Part shown: positions 55,621 to 63,396 of the stretch, piece by piece | How positions within the stretch are numbered: position 1 is the first letter of the stretch | Layout of the letters: every line of letters begins with the position of its first letter | Source: Clostridium transplantifaecale | Lineage (GTDB): Bacteria; Bacillota; Clostridia; Lachnospirales; Lachnospiraceae | Direction of reading: 5' to 3' | NCBI RefSeq assembly: GCF_900626075.1 | Contig: NZ_UYZY01000001.1 | Coordinates: 124,001-188,000, forward strand | DNA: 64,000 nucleotides | Translations under genes and position numbers: made by a program | The notes under the pieces: generated by a model | The model's input: only the letters and a program-made list of their open reading frames with translations | The model's database searches: none | What the model was told of the DNA's origin: nothing

Positions 55621-56934
55621 ATGGAGCAGTATATATATGAGTTATGGAGTCGATGCATTATGGATAAGCTGAAAATTCGTTTAGATTTCGTAAATATAAA
55701 TTATGATAGGGCGATTACCTGGTTTATCTGTCTGTATTTTTCAAATGGTTTGATTAGGTTGGCCGTAAGAAGGGCTTTGGCTTTTGCCGGCTTACAGAGT
55801 TTATATATTATATTCACCAATTTAATCATATATATACCGCTTCTTCTTATGTTAATACTGATGTTTTCCAAAAGGAAGTTAGATAAATCATTATGGAGTT
55901 TTTTAATAGTTACTTTTACGATAATCTCTCTTTTTGTATTAACCCTATTCTTCCATCCGGAATACGACAGATTCTTCTTCAGAGAGACTTATGGTGTATG
56001 GGATGATGTCTTTCGTCCTGATAATGGAGCTGTTTTCGGATTTCTTGCTGTAACAGCAAGCAAGAACAGCAAGCGATTGATAGAGAATCTTAAATATGCT
56101 TCATTTTTGTTACTGTTTTACAGTAGTTATCAATTTGTAAAGGCATTTAGCGATGGATACTGGACTTCTTTAAATGCAGCTGGAGAAATGATTGAGCTGA
56201 GTTATAATTTGAGCTTTGGTTATACTATCATTTTTTGTGCCACTATATTTTTTGGGCTTTTTATTAGAGAAAGAAAGAAAATTTATTTATTTTTAGGGTG
56301 TTTATCTACTGCATTAGCTTTAGTTGGAGGATCAAGAGGTTGTGTTTTATGTCTACTTGTTTTTGGGATTTTATATCTTTATAAAGAATTCTCAATTGTT
56401 CCAATGCATAAGAAGCTACTGATAAGCACTGGGTTTATATTACTAGGCATTTTGTTTAATGCGTTTTATTACGATATTTTGTCGGAACTTTCCGGTATTG
56501 ATGCGAGAACCATTCAAATGTTTCTCAGTGGAGATATAACCAGTGATAATGGAAGAGAAGTGATTTACTCACTTGCTGCTGAGGCTATTAAAAATATGCC
56601 GTTCCTAGGATACGGTGCATTTGGAGACAGGCAGTTTATAACACCATACTATTATTGGGGATACTGTCATAATGTTTTTCTTGAAATGCTCATCGATTTC
56701 GGCTGGCTGCTTGGGATTATTGTGTTCCTGATTATTGCAATCAAAAGCATACAGGTTTTAATCAGTGCCAGAAATGAGCAGGCATTTGTCATCTGCATCC
56801 TTCTGTCGGCGAACGCAAAATTATTTCTGTCGGATACATTTTGGGGCTACCCTCAATTTTGGATGCTGATAGCATATCTATTTTTTGTATTTAAAGAGGA
56901 ACGAAAAAAATATACAGAGGCTAACAATGGATGA
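55621..56934 (+). CDS. Capsule polymerase/O-antigen ligase-like membrane protein (Wzy)
   Basis: The 437-residue protein has about 11 membrane segments and the Wzy/WaaL-type loop ending with DNGREVIYSLAAEAIKNMPFLGYGAFGDRQF and CHNVFLEMLIDFGWLLGIIVF. The start could also be ATG 55660. Its end overlaps the carboxyltransferase start by 8 bases. Confidence 0.82.
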   Translation: MEQYIYELWSRCIMDKLKIRLDFVNINYDRAITWFICLYFSNGLIRLAVRRALAFAGLQSLYIIFTNLIIYIPLLLMLILMFSKRKLDKSLWSFLIVTFTIISLFVLTLFFHPEYDRFFFRETYGVWDDVFRPDNGAVFGFLAVTASKNSKRLIENLKYASFLLLFYSSYQFVKAFSDGYWTSLNAAGEMIELSYNLSFGYTIIFCATIFFGLFIRERKKIYLFLGCLSTALALVGGSRGCVLCLLVFGILYLYKEFSIVPMHKKLLISTGFILLGILFNAFYYDILSELSGIDARTIQMFLSGDITSDNGREVIYSLAAEAIKNMPFLGYGAFGDRQFITPYYYWGYCHNVFLEMLIDFGWLLGIIVFLIIAIKSIQVLISARNEQAFVICILLSANAKLFLSDTFWGYPQFWMLIAYLFFVFKEERKKYTEANNG

Positions 56935-58399
56935 GATAAATAAAATAGAGGCGGCAAAGCAGAAACAGCATGCAAAAGGCAAATTGTTTGTTACAGAACG
57001 GTTGGATAAATTATTTGACGACGGTAAATATAAGGAGCTTTTTGATAAGGGACGAAGAATTGGCGTTTTGATTTGTGAAGGAAAAGTGAATGGGAAAAGA
57101 GTAATCGTTGCCGCACAGGATTTTACATATCGTGGTGGGACGCTTGGCATGAAAATCGGTGAAAATATCGCCAGGGCACAGGATGTTGCAATAAGCAAAA
57201 AATGTCCGTTTATTACAATTAATGATTCCGGCGGTGCAAGAATTCAGGAAGGAATTGATTCGCTGGCCGGCTATGGGGAAATATTTTACAGGAACGTGAT
57301 GGCCTCAGGTTTCATTCCTCAGATTTCTGTTATTTTAGGGCCTTGTGCCGGAGGAGCAGTGTATTCTCCGGGAATCACAGATTTTGTTTTTATGGTTGAG
57401 AACATTGCGCAAATGTATATTACTGGACCTAAGGTTGTGAAAAGCGTAACGGGCAGCAATATAACGGCTGAGGAACTTGGAGGTTACAAGGTTCATACCA
57501 GGGAAAGCGGAGTCTCCCATTTCTGCTATCCGGATGAAGAAACATGCTTTCATGAATTACGCCGTCTGATTGGCATGTTGCCAAAAAACTGTGAAGAGAA
57601 AGCTGCTCTGCCCAGAAAAGAATTATATGAAAAAAAATCGGGGGAGATTGAAATACCTGAAAACACCCGCATTGGATACGATGTCAGGGAGGTGATTCGC
57701 GCAGTAATGGATGACGAAACTTTTATGGAAGTTTCACCTGAATTTGCACAATCAATTGTAGTTGGATTTGCAACTCTATGCGGGACAACAATCGGTGTTG
57801 TTGCAAATCAGCCCAGGTGTCTTGCAGGGAGTTTGGATTGCGATACGAGCGATAAAGCGGCAAGATTTGTCCGGTTTTGTGATGCGTTCGGGATACCATT
57901 AATCACGTTTACGGATGTGCCAGGATATCTGCCGGGAAGTTCACAGGAAACAAAGGGGATTATCCGCCACGGGGCAAAACTGCTCTATGCTTTTTCAGAG
58001 GCAACCGTTCCGAAGGTCAATATCATATTGAGAAAAGCTTACGGTGGAGCTTATATTGCGATGAACAGCAAGCACCTGGGGGCTGATTTTGTGATAGCAT
58101 GGCCGACAGCCGAGGTGGCCGTAATGGGAGAAGACGGTGCAGTCGAGATATTATATGCAAAAGAACTGAAAAGTCTGTCGGGGAAGGAACGGGCCGATTT
58201 TTTAGAGGAGAAAAAAACAGAATATAAGACTGAGGTTATCAACTATAAACACGGACTTGAAATGGGTTATATTGATCAGGTAATCCAGCCATCTGAGACA
58301 AGAGAAACGATCTATACCCTCTTAAATAATGCCTTAAAGAAAAAACGATTTAGTAAAGCCAAAATACTCCGGAAAAAACACGGGAACATCCCGTTGTAA
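56927..58399 (+). CDS. Acyl-CoA carboxylase carboxyltransferase subunit (PccB-like)
   Basis: The 490-residue crotonase-fold protein has INDSGGARIQEGIDSLAGYGEIFYRNVMASG, GPCAGGAVYSPGITDF, GGYKVHTRESGVSH, and TFTDVPGYLPGSSQETKGIIRHGAKLLYAFSEA of biotin-dependent carboxyltransferases. It moves a carboxyl group between carboxybiotin and an acyl-CoA, giving malonyl- or methylmalonyl-type extenders. No biotin carrier or biotin carboxylase gene is in the window, so it must borrow them or act in reverse as a decarboxylase. Finding it inside a capsule locus is unusual. ATG 56927 follows AGAGG. Confidence 0.9.
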   Translation: MDEINKIEAAKQKQHAKGKLFVTERLDKLFDDGKYKELFDKGRRIGVLICEGKVNGKRVIVAAQDFTYRGGTLGMKIGENIARAQDVAISKKCPFITINDSGGARIQEGIDSLAGYGEIFYRNVMASGFIPQISVILGPCAGGAVYSPGITDFVFMVENIAQMYITGPKVVKSVTGSNITAEELGGYKVHTRESGVSHFCYPDEETCFHELRRLIGMLPKNCEEKAALPRKELYEKKSGEIEIPENTRIGYDVREVIRAVMDDETFMEVSPEFAQSIVVGFATLCGTTIGVVANQPRCLAGSLDCDTSDKAARFVRFCDAFGIPLITFTDVPGYLPGSSQETKGIIRHGAKLLYAFSEATVPKVNIILRKAYGGAYIAMNSKHLGADFVIAWPTAEVAVMGEDGAVEILYAKELKSLSGKERADFLEEKKTEYKTEVINYKHGLEMGYIDQVIQPSETRETIYTLLNNALKKKRFSKAKILRKKHGNIPL

Positions 58400-58428
58400 A
58401 AAGAAATTAATTAAACTGGAGGTTCATT

Positions 58429-58899
58429 ATGCGGCGAAAAATTCTATTGCTAGGTGTCATCGGTGTGATGGTTCTTATTTTCCTGTTTTCAAGTCAGGCC
58501 GGAGCTTCTTCCCACTACATCAGCGATATGGCGGGAAGGATTCTGGGATTGTTTAGGGAAGATGAGAATGGAGAGTTCTACGGCCGGTTTCTTATCTGGG
58601 AGTGGAATGTCAGGCAGCTTGGCCATATAACGCTTTTTGGCCTTTTGGGAGGCGTTGCGCATTCCTACCTGCTATCGAAACAGGATGAGTTGACGGGAGG
58701 ATGCATTTTAAAGTGTTCTTTTTTGTCAGCGCTGCTCTGTTTTCTTTACGGATGTATTGATGAGCTCCATCAGTATTTTGTAAATGGAAGAAATGCGAGA
58801 TTCCAAGATGTTCTGGTGGATGCAATTGGATTTTTGACAGCCATTTGTGTTTTGAATGTCCTGATTTGGCTATATAAAATAATAAAAAACAGAATGTAA
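58429..58899 (+). CDS. VanZ-family membrane protein
   Basis: The 156-residue protein has four hydrophobic segments and the VanZ signature LYGCIDELHQYFVNGRNARFQDVLVDAIG. VanZ-type proteins are often encoded in surface-polysaccharide loci; their role is not defined, and teicoplanin resistance is a property of one member only. GGAGG precedes ATG. Confidence 0.85.
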   Translation: MRRKILLLGVIGVMVLIFLFSSQAGASSHYISDMAGRILGLFREDENGEFYGRFLIWEWNVRQLGHITLFGLLGGVAHSYLLSKQDELTGGCILKCSFLSALLCFLYGCIDELHQYFVNGRNARFQDVLVDAIGFLTAICVLNVLIWLYKIIKNRM

Positions 58900-58937
58900 A
58901 TAATTAATAGAAGTGATTTTGCGGAAAGGAAACAAAG

Positions 58938-60062
58938 ATGAATATTACACATGTAATGGCGCAGACAATGTATACACAGGATATGTATATGCTGATTAAT
59001 ACATGTTTTGATGGGAGAGAGCACAAGTTCTGTACAGGGCATGCAAAACGTAAAAATTCTTTGGCTCCGATAGGATTAAGTCAGTCGGAAGGAAATGCCG
59101 AAGTAATCAATCCTAAAAATTTCTTTAAATATATTAAAAATCTCAATGAGTGTGATGCAATTATCCTGCATGGCTTATTTAATTTTAAACATTTCATTTT
59201 TATTTCCAGAAAGAAAGAATGGCTGGCGAAAACATGCTGGGTAATCTGGGGAGGCGATATTTACCGCCATAATGAAAAAACGAATCGTTGGGGAGTAAAA
59301 CTGACAGAATATCTGAAACAAAAATATGCATCTCAGATAGGTTATGTGGCAACCCTGGTCGATAAAGATTTGCCGCTGGCACGCCAGTGGTATCATGTTA
59401 CAGGTAAACACTTTTCTCTGAGCTATCCGCTTCCGATCCAGCGTCCGGGAGTAATGCAGAAGCTGACAGAGAAAGGTAATAAAAAGGATGGAAGAAACAA
59501 GACAGTCAAAGTAATGCTAGGAAACTCTGCGACTGTAACTAATTGTCATATTGAAGCACTCGAGGAACTAAAGTCTTTTGCGGATGAAGACTTGAAACTC
59601 TATATCCCTCTTACATATGGATTTAAAGGTTTTGAGGAATATAGAGAGAAAGTCATTCAAACTGCGGTTGGAATTTTTGGAAAAGATAAAGTCGTTCCTA
59701 TTATTGAGTCGATGGACGGCGAAACATACTCTGATTTTATTAGTGAAATGGATATTGGGATATTTTTTAATGACAGGCAGCAGGCCATGGGGAATATTGC
59801 AATTGCCCTGGCTTCGGGGGTGAAGATCTATATTCGAAATGATACGACGATGTGGGAGAATTATGAGGGAAGAGGCTTTCAGGTAGAAAATGCGTTTAAT
59901 CTATCAAAGGAAACCTTTGAGACTTTCCGGACTTACATCCCGGATGTCAAGAAAAAAAATATGGCTTTAATACGAAAATATACCGATATTAATCTAATCA
60001 GGGATAAGTGGAAACTGCTGTTTCTGGTTATGACGTCAGACAGGAACAAAAAAGAACAATGA
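58938..60062 (+). CDS. 4-amino-4,6-dideoxyhexose transferase (GT56/WecF-like)
   Basis: The 374-residue protein has HVMAQTMYTQDMYMLINTCFD at the N-terminus, a TCWVIWGGDIYRH segment, VMLGNSATVTNCHIEALEEL and DIGIFFNDRQQAMGNIAIALASGVKIYIRN, the pattern of TDP-Fuc4NAc:lipid II transferases. Its expected donor, a dTDP-4-acylamino-4,6-dideoxyhexose, is exactly what the upstream genes would make. It is the only non-initiating glycosyltransferase in locus 2. The stop overlaps the flippase start (ATGA). Confidence 0.88.
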   Translation: MNITHVMAQTMYTQDMYMLINTCFDGREHKFCTGHAKRKNSLAPIGLSQSEGNAEVINPKNFFKYIKNLNECDAIILHGLFNFKHFIFISRKKEWLAKTCWVIWGGDIYRHNEKTNRWGVKLTEYLKQKYASQIGYVATLVDKDLPLARQWYHVTGKHFSLSYPLPIQRPGVMQKLTEKGNKKDGRNKTVKVMLGNSATVTNCHIEALEELKSFADEDLKLYIPLTYGFKGFEEYREKVIQTAVGIFGKDKVVPIIESMDGETYSDFISEMDIGIFFNDRQQAMGNIAIALASGVKIYIRNDTTMWENYEGRGFQVENAFNLSKETFETFRTYIPDVKKKNMALIRKYTDINLIRDKWKLLFLVMTSDRNKKEQ

Positions 60063-61543
60063 ATCAGCAAAAGAATAATAAGAATACTTATGATAATCCC
60101 TCTATTTCAACAAACATATTATGGCGCCTCGCTGAGCGCTTTGGTGCCCAGGGAGTCAGTTTTATCGTTTCGGTGGTTCTTGCCAGACTGCTGGCCCCCT
60201 CTGTTTATGGAACGGTCGCATTGATTACCGTGATCACAAATATTTTGAATGTCTTTGTCAGCAGCGGTTTATCCACAGCGTTAATTCAGAAGCAAAAAGC
60301 AGATGACCTGGATTTCACGACGGTATTTGTTTTCAATATCTGTATGTCTCTTGTATTATATACCGGCCTGTTTTTCTCTGCTTCGGCAGTAGCGGACTTT
60401 TATGATATGCCTCAGATGCTCCCCGTAATCCGGGTTCTATCCCTTTCCATCGTTTTGGGAGGGATCAATGGAATTCAGCAGGCATATATTTCAAAAAAAA
60501 TGTGGTTCCATCTTTTCTTTAAGGCCACGATTGGCGGAACGATATGTTCGGCGTTTGTCGGTGTTGGAATGGCATACGCCGGTTACGGAGTTTGGGCCCT
60601 GGTAGGCCAGATTTTGACAAATCAGCTTATGGACACGGTGATTTTATGGAAAATGCTAGACTGGCATCCGCGCTTCCGCTTTTCTTATCGGCGGTTCAGA
60701 CCGTTATTTTCTTTCGGCTGGAAAGTATTTGTATCAAATTTGATTGACACATTTTATAAAAATCTGAGGAGTCTGTTGATCGGAAAAGTATATACACAGT
60801 CTGATCTGGCTTTTTACAATCGCGGTAATCATCTGCCTGAGCTGATCATTTCAAATGTAAATACTTCTATCCAGAGTGTTTTTTTTCCAGCCTATTCGTC
60901 GGCGAATGGTGATAAAACAACGCTGCGGGCTTTGGTTAGAAAGTCTATTTCCGTTAGCACATACCTGATCTTTCCAGCAATGACGGGATTGGCAGTTGTA
61001 TCCTCCACGCTGGTTCGGCTATTGTACACAGATGTATGGTCCGCTGCAGTTCCTTATATGTGGATAGGGTGTTTCAGCTATGCATTCTGGCCGCTGCACA
61101 CTGCAAACTTACAGGTGATCCAGGCAATGGGGAGAAGCGATATCAGCTTAAAACTTGAAATAATCAAAAAAGCAGTCACGGTCATCTGCCTGATTTGGTC
61201 AATTCGGTATGGGGTGTTCGTTGTTGCGGTATGTGCTTTGCCGCTGTCCATCTTTTCACTGCTGGTGAATTCATTTCCGAATAAATCATTGCTGAACTAC
61301 TCATTTCGTATGCAGATAACCGATATATTTCCGGCACTGTGGATGAGTGGGGTAATGGGCAGCTGCGTGCTCCTGGCAGGCACACTTCCGCTGACCGGCT
61401 TTGTGAAGCTTGCTGTGCAGATTATAATCGGGGGAGTGACATATCTGTTTTTATCGATTGTCTCTCACAATCCATCCTTTGGATATGTTAAAGCAAGGGC
61501 GGTCAGTCTTTGCCGTAAGAAAAGTGAGCAGCAAATAGAATAA
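60059..61543 (+). CDS. Polysaccharide repeat-unit flippase (Wzx, MOP superfamily), locus 2
   Basis: The 494-residue protein has 12-14 membrane segments and the N-terminal NILWRLAERFGAQGVSFIVSVVLARLLAPSVYGTVALITVI of WzxC/lipopolysaccharide-type flippases (a different subfamily from the locus 1 flippase). It exports the lipid-linked unit. ATG 60059 overlaps the preceding stop. A terminator follows at 61562. Confidence 0.92.
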   Translation: MNQQKNNKNTYDNPSISTNILWRLAERFGAQGVSFIVSVVLARLLAPSVYGTVALITVITNILNVFVSSGLSTALIQKQKADDLDFTTVFVFNICMSLVLYTGLFFSASAVADFYDMPQMLPVIRVLSLSIVLGGINGIQQAYISKKMWFHLFFKATIGGTICSAFVGVGMAYAGYGVWALVGQILTNQLMDTVILWKMLDWHPRFRFSYRRFRPLFSFGWKVFVSNLIDTFYKNLRSLLIGKVYTQSDLAFYNRGNHLPELIISNVNTSIQSVFFPAYSSANGDKTTLRALVRKSISVSTYLIFPAMTGLAVVSSTLVRLLYTDVWSAAVPYMWIGCFSYAFWPLHTANLQVIQAMGRSDISLKLEIIKKAVTVICLIWSIRYGVFVVAVCALPLSIFSLLVNSFPNKSLLNYSFRMQITDIFPALWMSGVMGSCVLLAGTLPLTGFVKLAVQIIIGGVTYLFLSIVSHNPSFGYVKARAVSLCRKKSEQQIE

Positions 61544-61561
61544 CTCAGTGGCTTAACCTAG

Positions 61562-61586
61562 AAAATGCAATCGGGCTGCATTTTTT
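61562..61586 (+). terminator. Rho-independent terminator of capsule locus 2
   Basis: AAAATGCA (61562-61569) pairs with TGCATTTT (61577-61584) over a 7-base loop, running into T6. It lies 19 bases after the flippase stop. Confidence 0.8.
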
Positions 61587-61657
61587 ATTGATAGAAATCA
61601 TTTATGAACAGTTTTAGTGTTCAGAATGTAAAAGAAAGGGGATGAAAACAGAGCAGG

Positions 61658-61723
61658 ATTGCGAAAGTAAAAGGAGCAGATGACGTATCTTTTGTTCGTA
61701 TCAGTTCCTTTTACTTTCGCAAT
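61658..61723. repeat. Perfect 18-bp inverted repeat in the gap before recombinase 3
   Basis: ATTGCGAAAGTAAAAGGA (61658-61675) is repeated inverted at 61706-61723 with 30 bases between. It has no T tract and no neighbouring gene on either strand; the remaining gap (61544-61908) shows nothing else besides the terminator and the 20-base element at 61859. It may be a small mobile-element relic. Confidence 0.65.
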
Positions 61724-61908
61724 GTATGACGGGGCCTGTACGCTGGATGTGGCGTTACTGCATCGCTCATTGTATGGATTTAACGGGAGGTGGACAATAA
61801 AAATAAATTTATTCCATATTTTTCCAGTGCTTTTTATCCCCACCCCCCTAAAAATAACCTCCAATTAATGATAATATAGAAAGTAAAAATAATTCAAACG
61901 GAGGGAAA

Positions 61909-62751
61909 ATGGAAAACCACACAATAACATCCGAAATGAAAGACAGCTTTATCCAATATTTAATCCAGGAGGAGAAGAGCCGCCACACAGTTGAAAAGTA
62001 CCAGAGAGACTTAAAAAAGTTTACCCGCTTTCTCGGAGCCCGGGAAATCACGAAAGATTTAGTCATCGAATACAAAAAGAATCTTTCCGAACGGTATGCG
62101 GTAAGCAGCGTCAATTCGATGCTGGCTTCCCTGAATCATTTTCTGCAGTTTGCCGGCTGGTATGAATTCAAGGTAAAACAAATGAAATTACAGCGCCAGG
62201 TCTACTGTCCGGAGGAGAAGGAGCTGACCAGGGAAGAATATAACCGGTTGGTTAATACGGCGAAGTTTATGAAAAAAGAACGGATCGGCCTTATTATACA
62301 AACGATTTGCAGTACCGGGATCAGAATCAGCGAACTCATCTATATTACGGTTGAGTCCGTGCAAAGCGGAATCGCCTATGCGACGGGTAAAGGTAAAAGC
62401 CGCCAGATATTCCTGCCTCATAAGCTCAGGATGCTATTGATGAAATATATCAGGAAGAACCGTATCAGCCGGGGGCCTGTATTTCTGACAAAGGAAGGAA
62501 AGCCGGTAAACAGAAGTAATGTCTGGAAGGAAATGAAGGCGCTGTGTGCAACGGCCAAGGTATTAGCCGTTAAAGTATTCCCCCATAATTTACGGCATCT
62601 CTTCGCCAGGACGTATTACAGAATGGAGAAAGATATTTCAAAACTGGCGGATCTATTGGGGCACAGCAGTATCAATACGACCAGAATTTATATTGTGACA
62701 TCGGGGACAGAACACAGACAACAGATAGAACGAATGAATCTGATATTATGA
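61909..62751 (+). CDS. Tyrosine recombinase 3 (phase-variation invertase)
   Basis: The 280-residue recombinase has SRHTVEKYQRDLKKF in the core-binding domain and catalytic residues in CSTGIRISELIYI (Arg), GKGKSRQIFL (Lys), HNLRHLFA (His, Arg), LLGHSSINTTR (His) and RIYIVTSG (Tyr). It is most similar by eye to recombinase 1, with which it also shares the 20-base upstream element. GGAGGG lies 3 bases before ATG. Its stop is 25 bases before the first locus 3 site. Confidence 0.9.
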   Translation: MENHTITSEMKDSFIQYLIQEEKSRHTVEKYQRDLKKFTRFLGAREITKDLVIEYKKNLSERYAVSSVNSMLASLNHFLQFAGWYEFKVKQMKLQRQVYCPEEKELTREEYNRLVNTAKFMKKERIGLIIQTICSTGIRISELIYITVESVQSGIAYATGKGKSRQIFLPHKLRMLLMKYIRKNRISRGPVFLTKEGKPVNRSNVWKEMKALCATAKVLAVKVFPHNLRHLFARTYYRMEKDISKLADLLGHSSINTTRIYIVTSGTEHRQQIERMNLIL

Positions 62752-62776
62752 GACTTGCAGCATAATTATTTGGTGC

Positions 62777-62796
62777 AACATAATGTGGATTATGTA
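62777..62796 (+). repeat. Inversion site 3, left (centre GTGG)
   Basis: AACATAAT-GTGG-ATTATGTA; inverted partners with centre CCAC are at 63112 and 63155. Confidence 0.82.
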
Positions 62797-63111
62797 GTAG
62801 TATATAACAAAAAATCAAATTAGTCCATATTTTGGATTTAAAAAATGTAACTATTTTTTCTGAGAAATCATAACATGATTTTCTTCTTTACAATTATCTT
62901 CATGAAAAAATCTATGATCTTTACATAAAATTCCAAGTTATCCAAAAATTACCAATCAAATTCCAGTTTCCACCATTATAACATATTTCGCGCAATAGAA
63001 AAGTAAAATTTTTGCAGACAAAGCATCACTTATCGGTTTGACATGTTCAAATCACTTGTTTGTTTTACCCAATTCTAATCATTTTATCTAAAGGTATTTT
63101 ACTTATCAAGG
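62797..63111. other. Invertible promoter segment of capsule locus 3
   Basis: AT-rich, non-coding sequence between inverted sites. The best promoter match is an extended -10 on the - strand at 62975. A lone TTGACA on the + strand near 63037 has no -10 at a workable distance. Confidence 0.7.
62975..62983 (-). promoter_or_regulatory. Extended -10 box pointing away from capsule locus 3
   Basis: On the - strand this reads TGTTATAAT: a perfect TATAAT with the TG of an extended -10. The -35 is poor (TTTTCT at 16 bases). Downstream text GGTGGAA resembles that after the corresponding boxes in loci 1 and 2. Confidence 0.45.
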
Positions 63112-63131
63112 AACATAATCCACATTATGTT
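63112..63131 (+). repeat. Inversion site 3, right a (centre CCAC)
   Basis: AACATAAT-CCAC-ATTATGTT, perfect 8-base arms, inverted relative to 62777. Confidence 0.85.
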
Positions 63132-63154
63132 GTTCTTTTGCTTTCCCTTTCTGG

Positions 63155-63174
63155 AACATAATCCACATTATGTA
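63155..63174 (+). repeat. Inversion site 3, right b (centre CCAC)
   Basis: AACATAAT-CCAC-ATTATGTA, 43 bases after the first right-hand copy and in the same orientation. Its right arm ends like the left site at 62777 (GTAGTAGT). Confidence 0.85.
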
Positions 63175-63234
63175 GTAGTCCAACAACTAAAGAATCAATT
63201 CAGTCATGCCATTACAGCATAAAGGAGACGCATG

Positions 63235-63396
63235 ATGAAAATTGTTATTGAAGAAAAGGCAAAACCAACCGGAGAGGATGCACAAAAGCGGCAAATGGCA
63301 GAATACATGAGTTTCTGCAGGGCTGTCTTTGAGGCAAAACAGAAATTTCTGCAGGAAAGTGGTTCAGACAGGAGTAAAACGAATGGGGATGATTGA
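63235..63396 (+). CDS. Small protein of unknown function at the head of locus 3
   Basis: A 53-residue charged protein (MKIVIEEKAKPTGEDAQKRQM, then SFCRAVFEAKQKF) preceded by AAAGGAG. Its end overlaps the phosphatase start by 14 bases, suggesting coupling. No such gene precedes the phosphatase in loci 1 and 2. It could be a regulator of the locus or a leader that couples translation; no family recognised. Confidence 0.5.
   Translation: MKIVIEEKAKPTGEDAQKRQMAEYMSFCRAVFEAKQKFLQESGSDRSKTNGDD

Noticed and set aside
63037..63042. TTGACA on the + strand of the locus 3 invertible segment as an ON promoter
   Set aside because: No acceptable -10 box lies 16-18 bases downstream.
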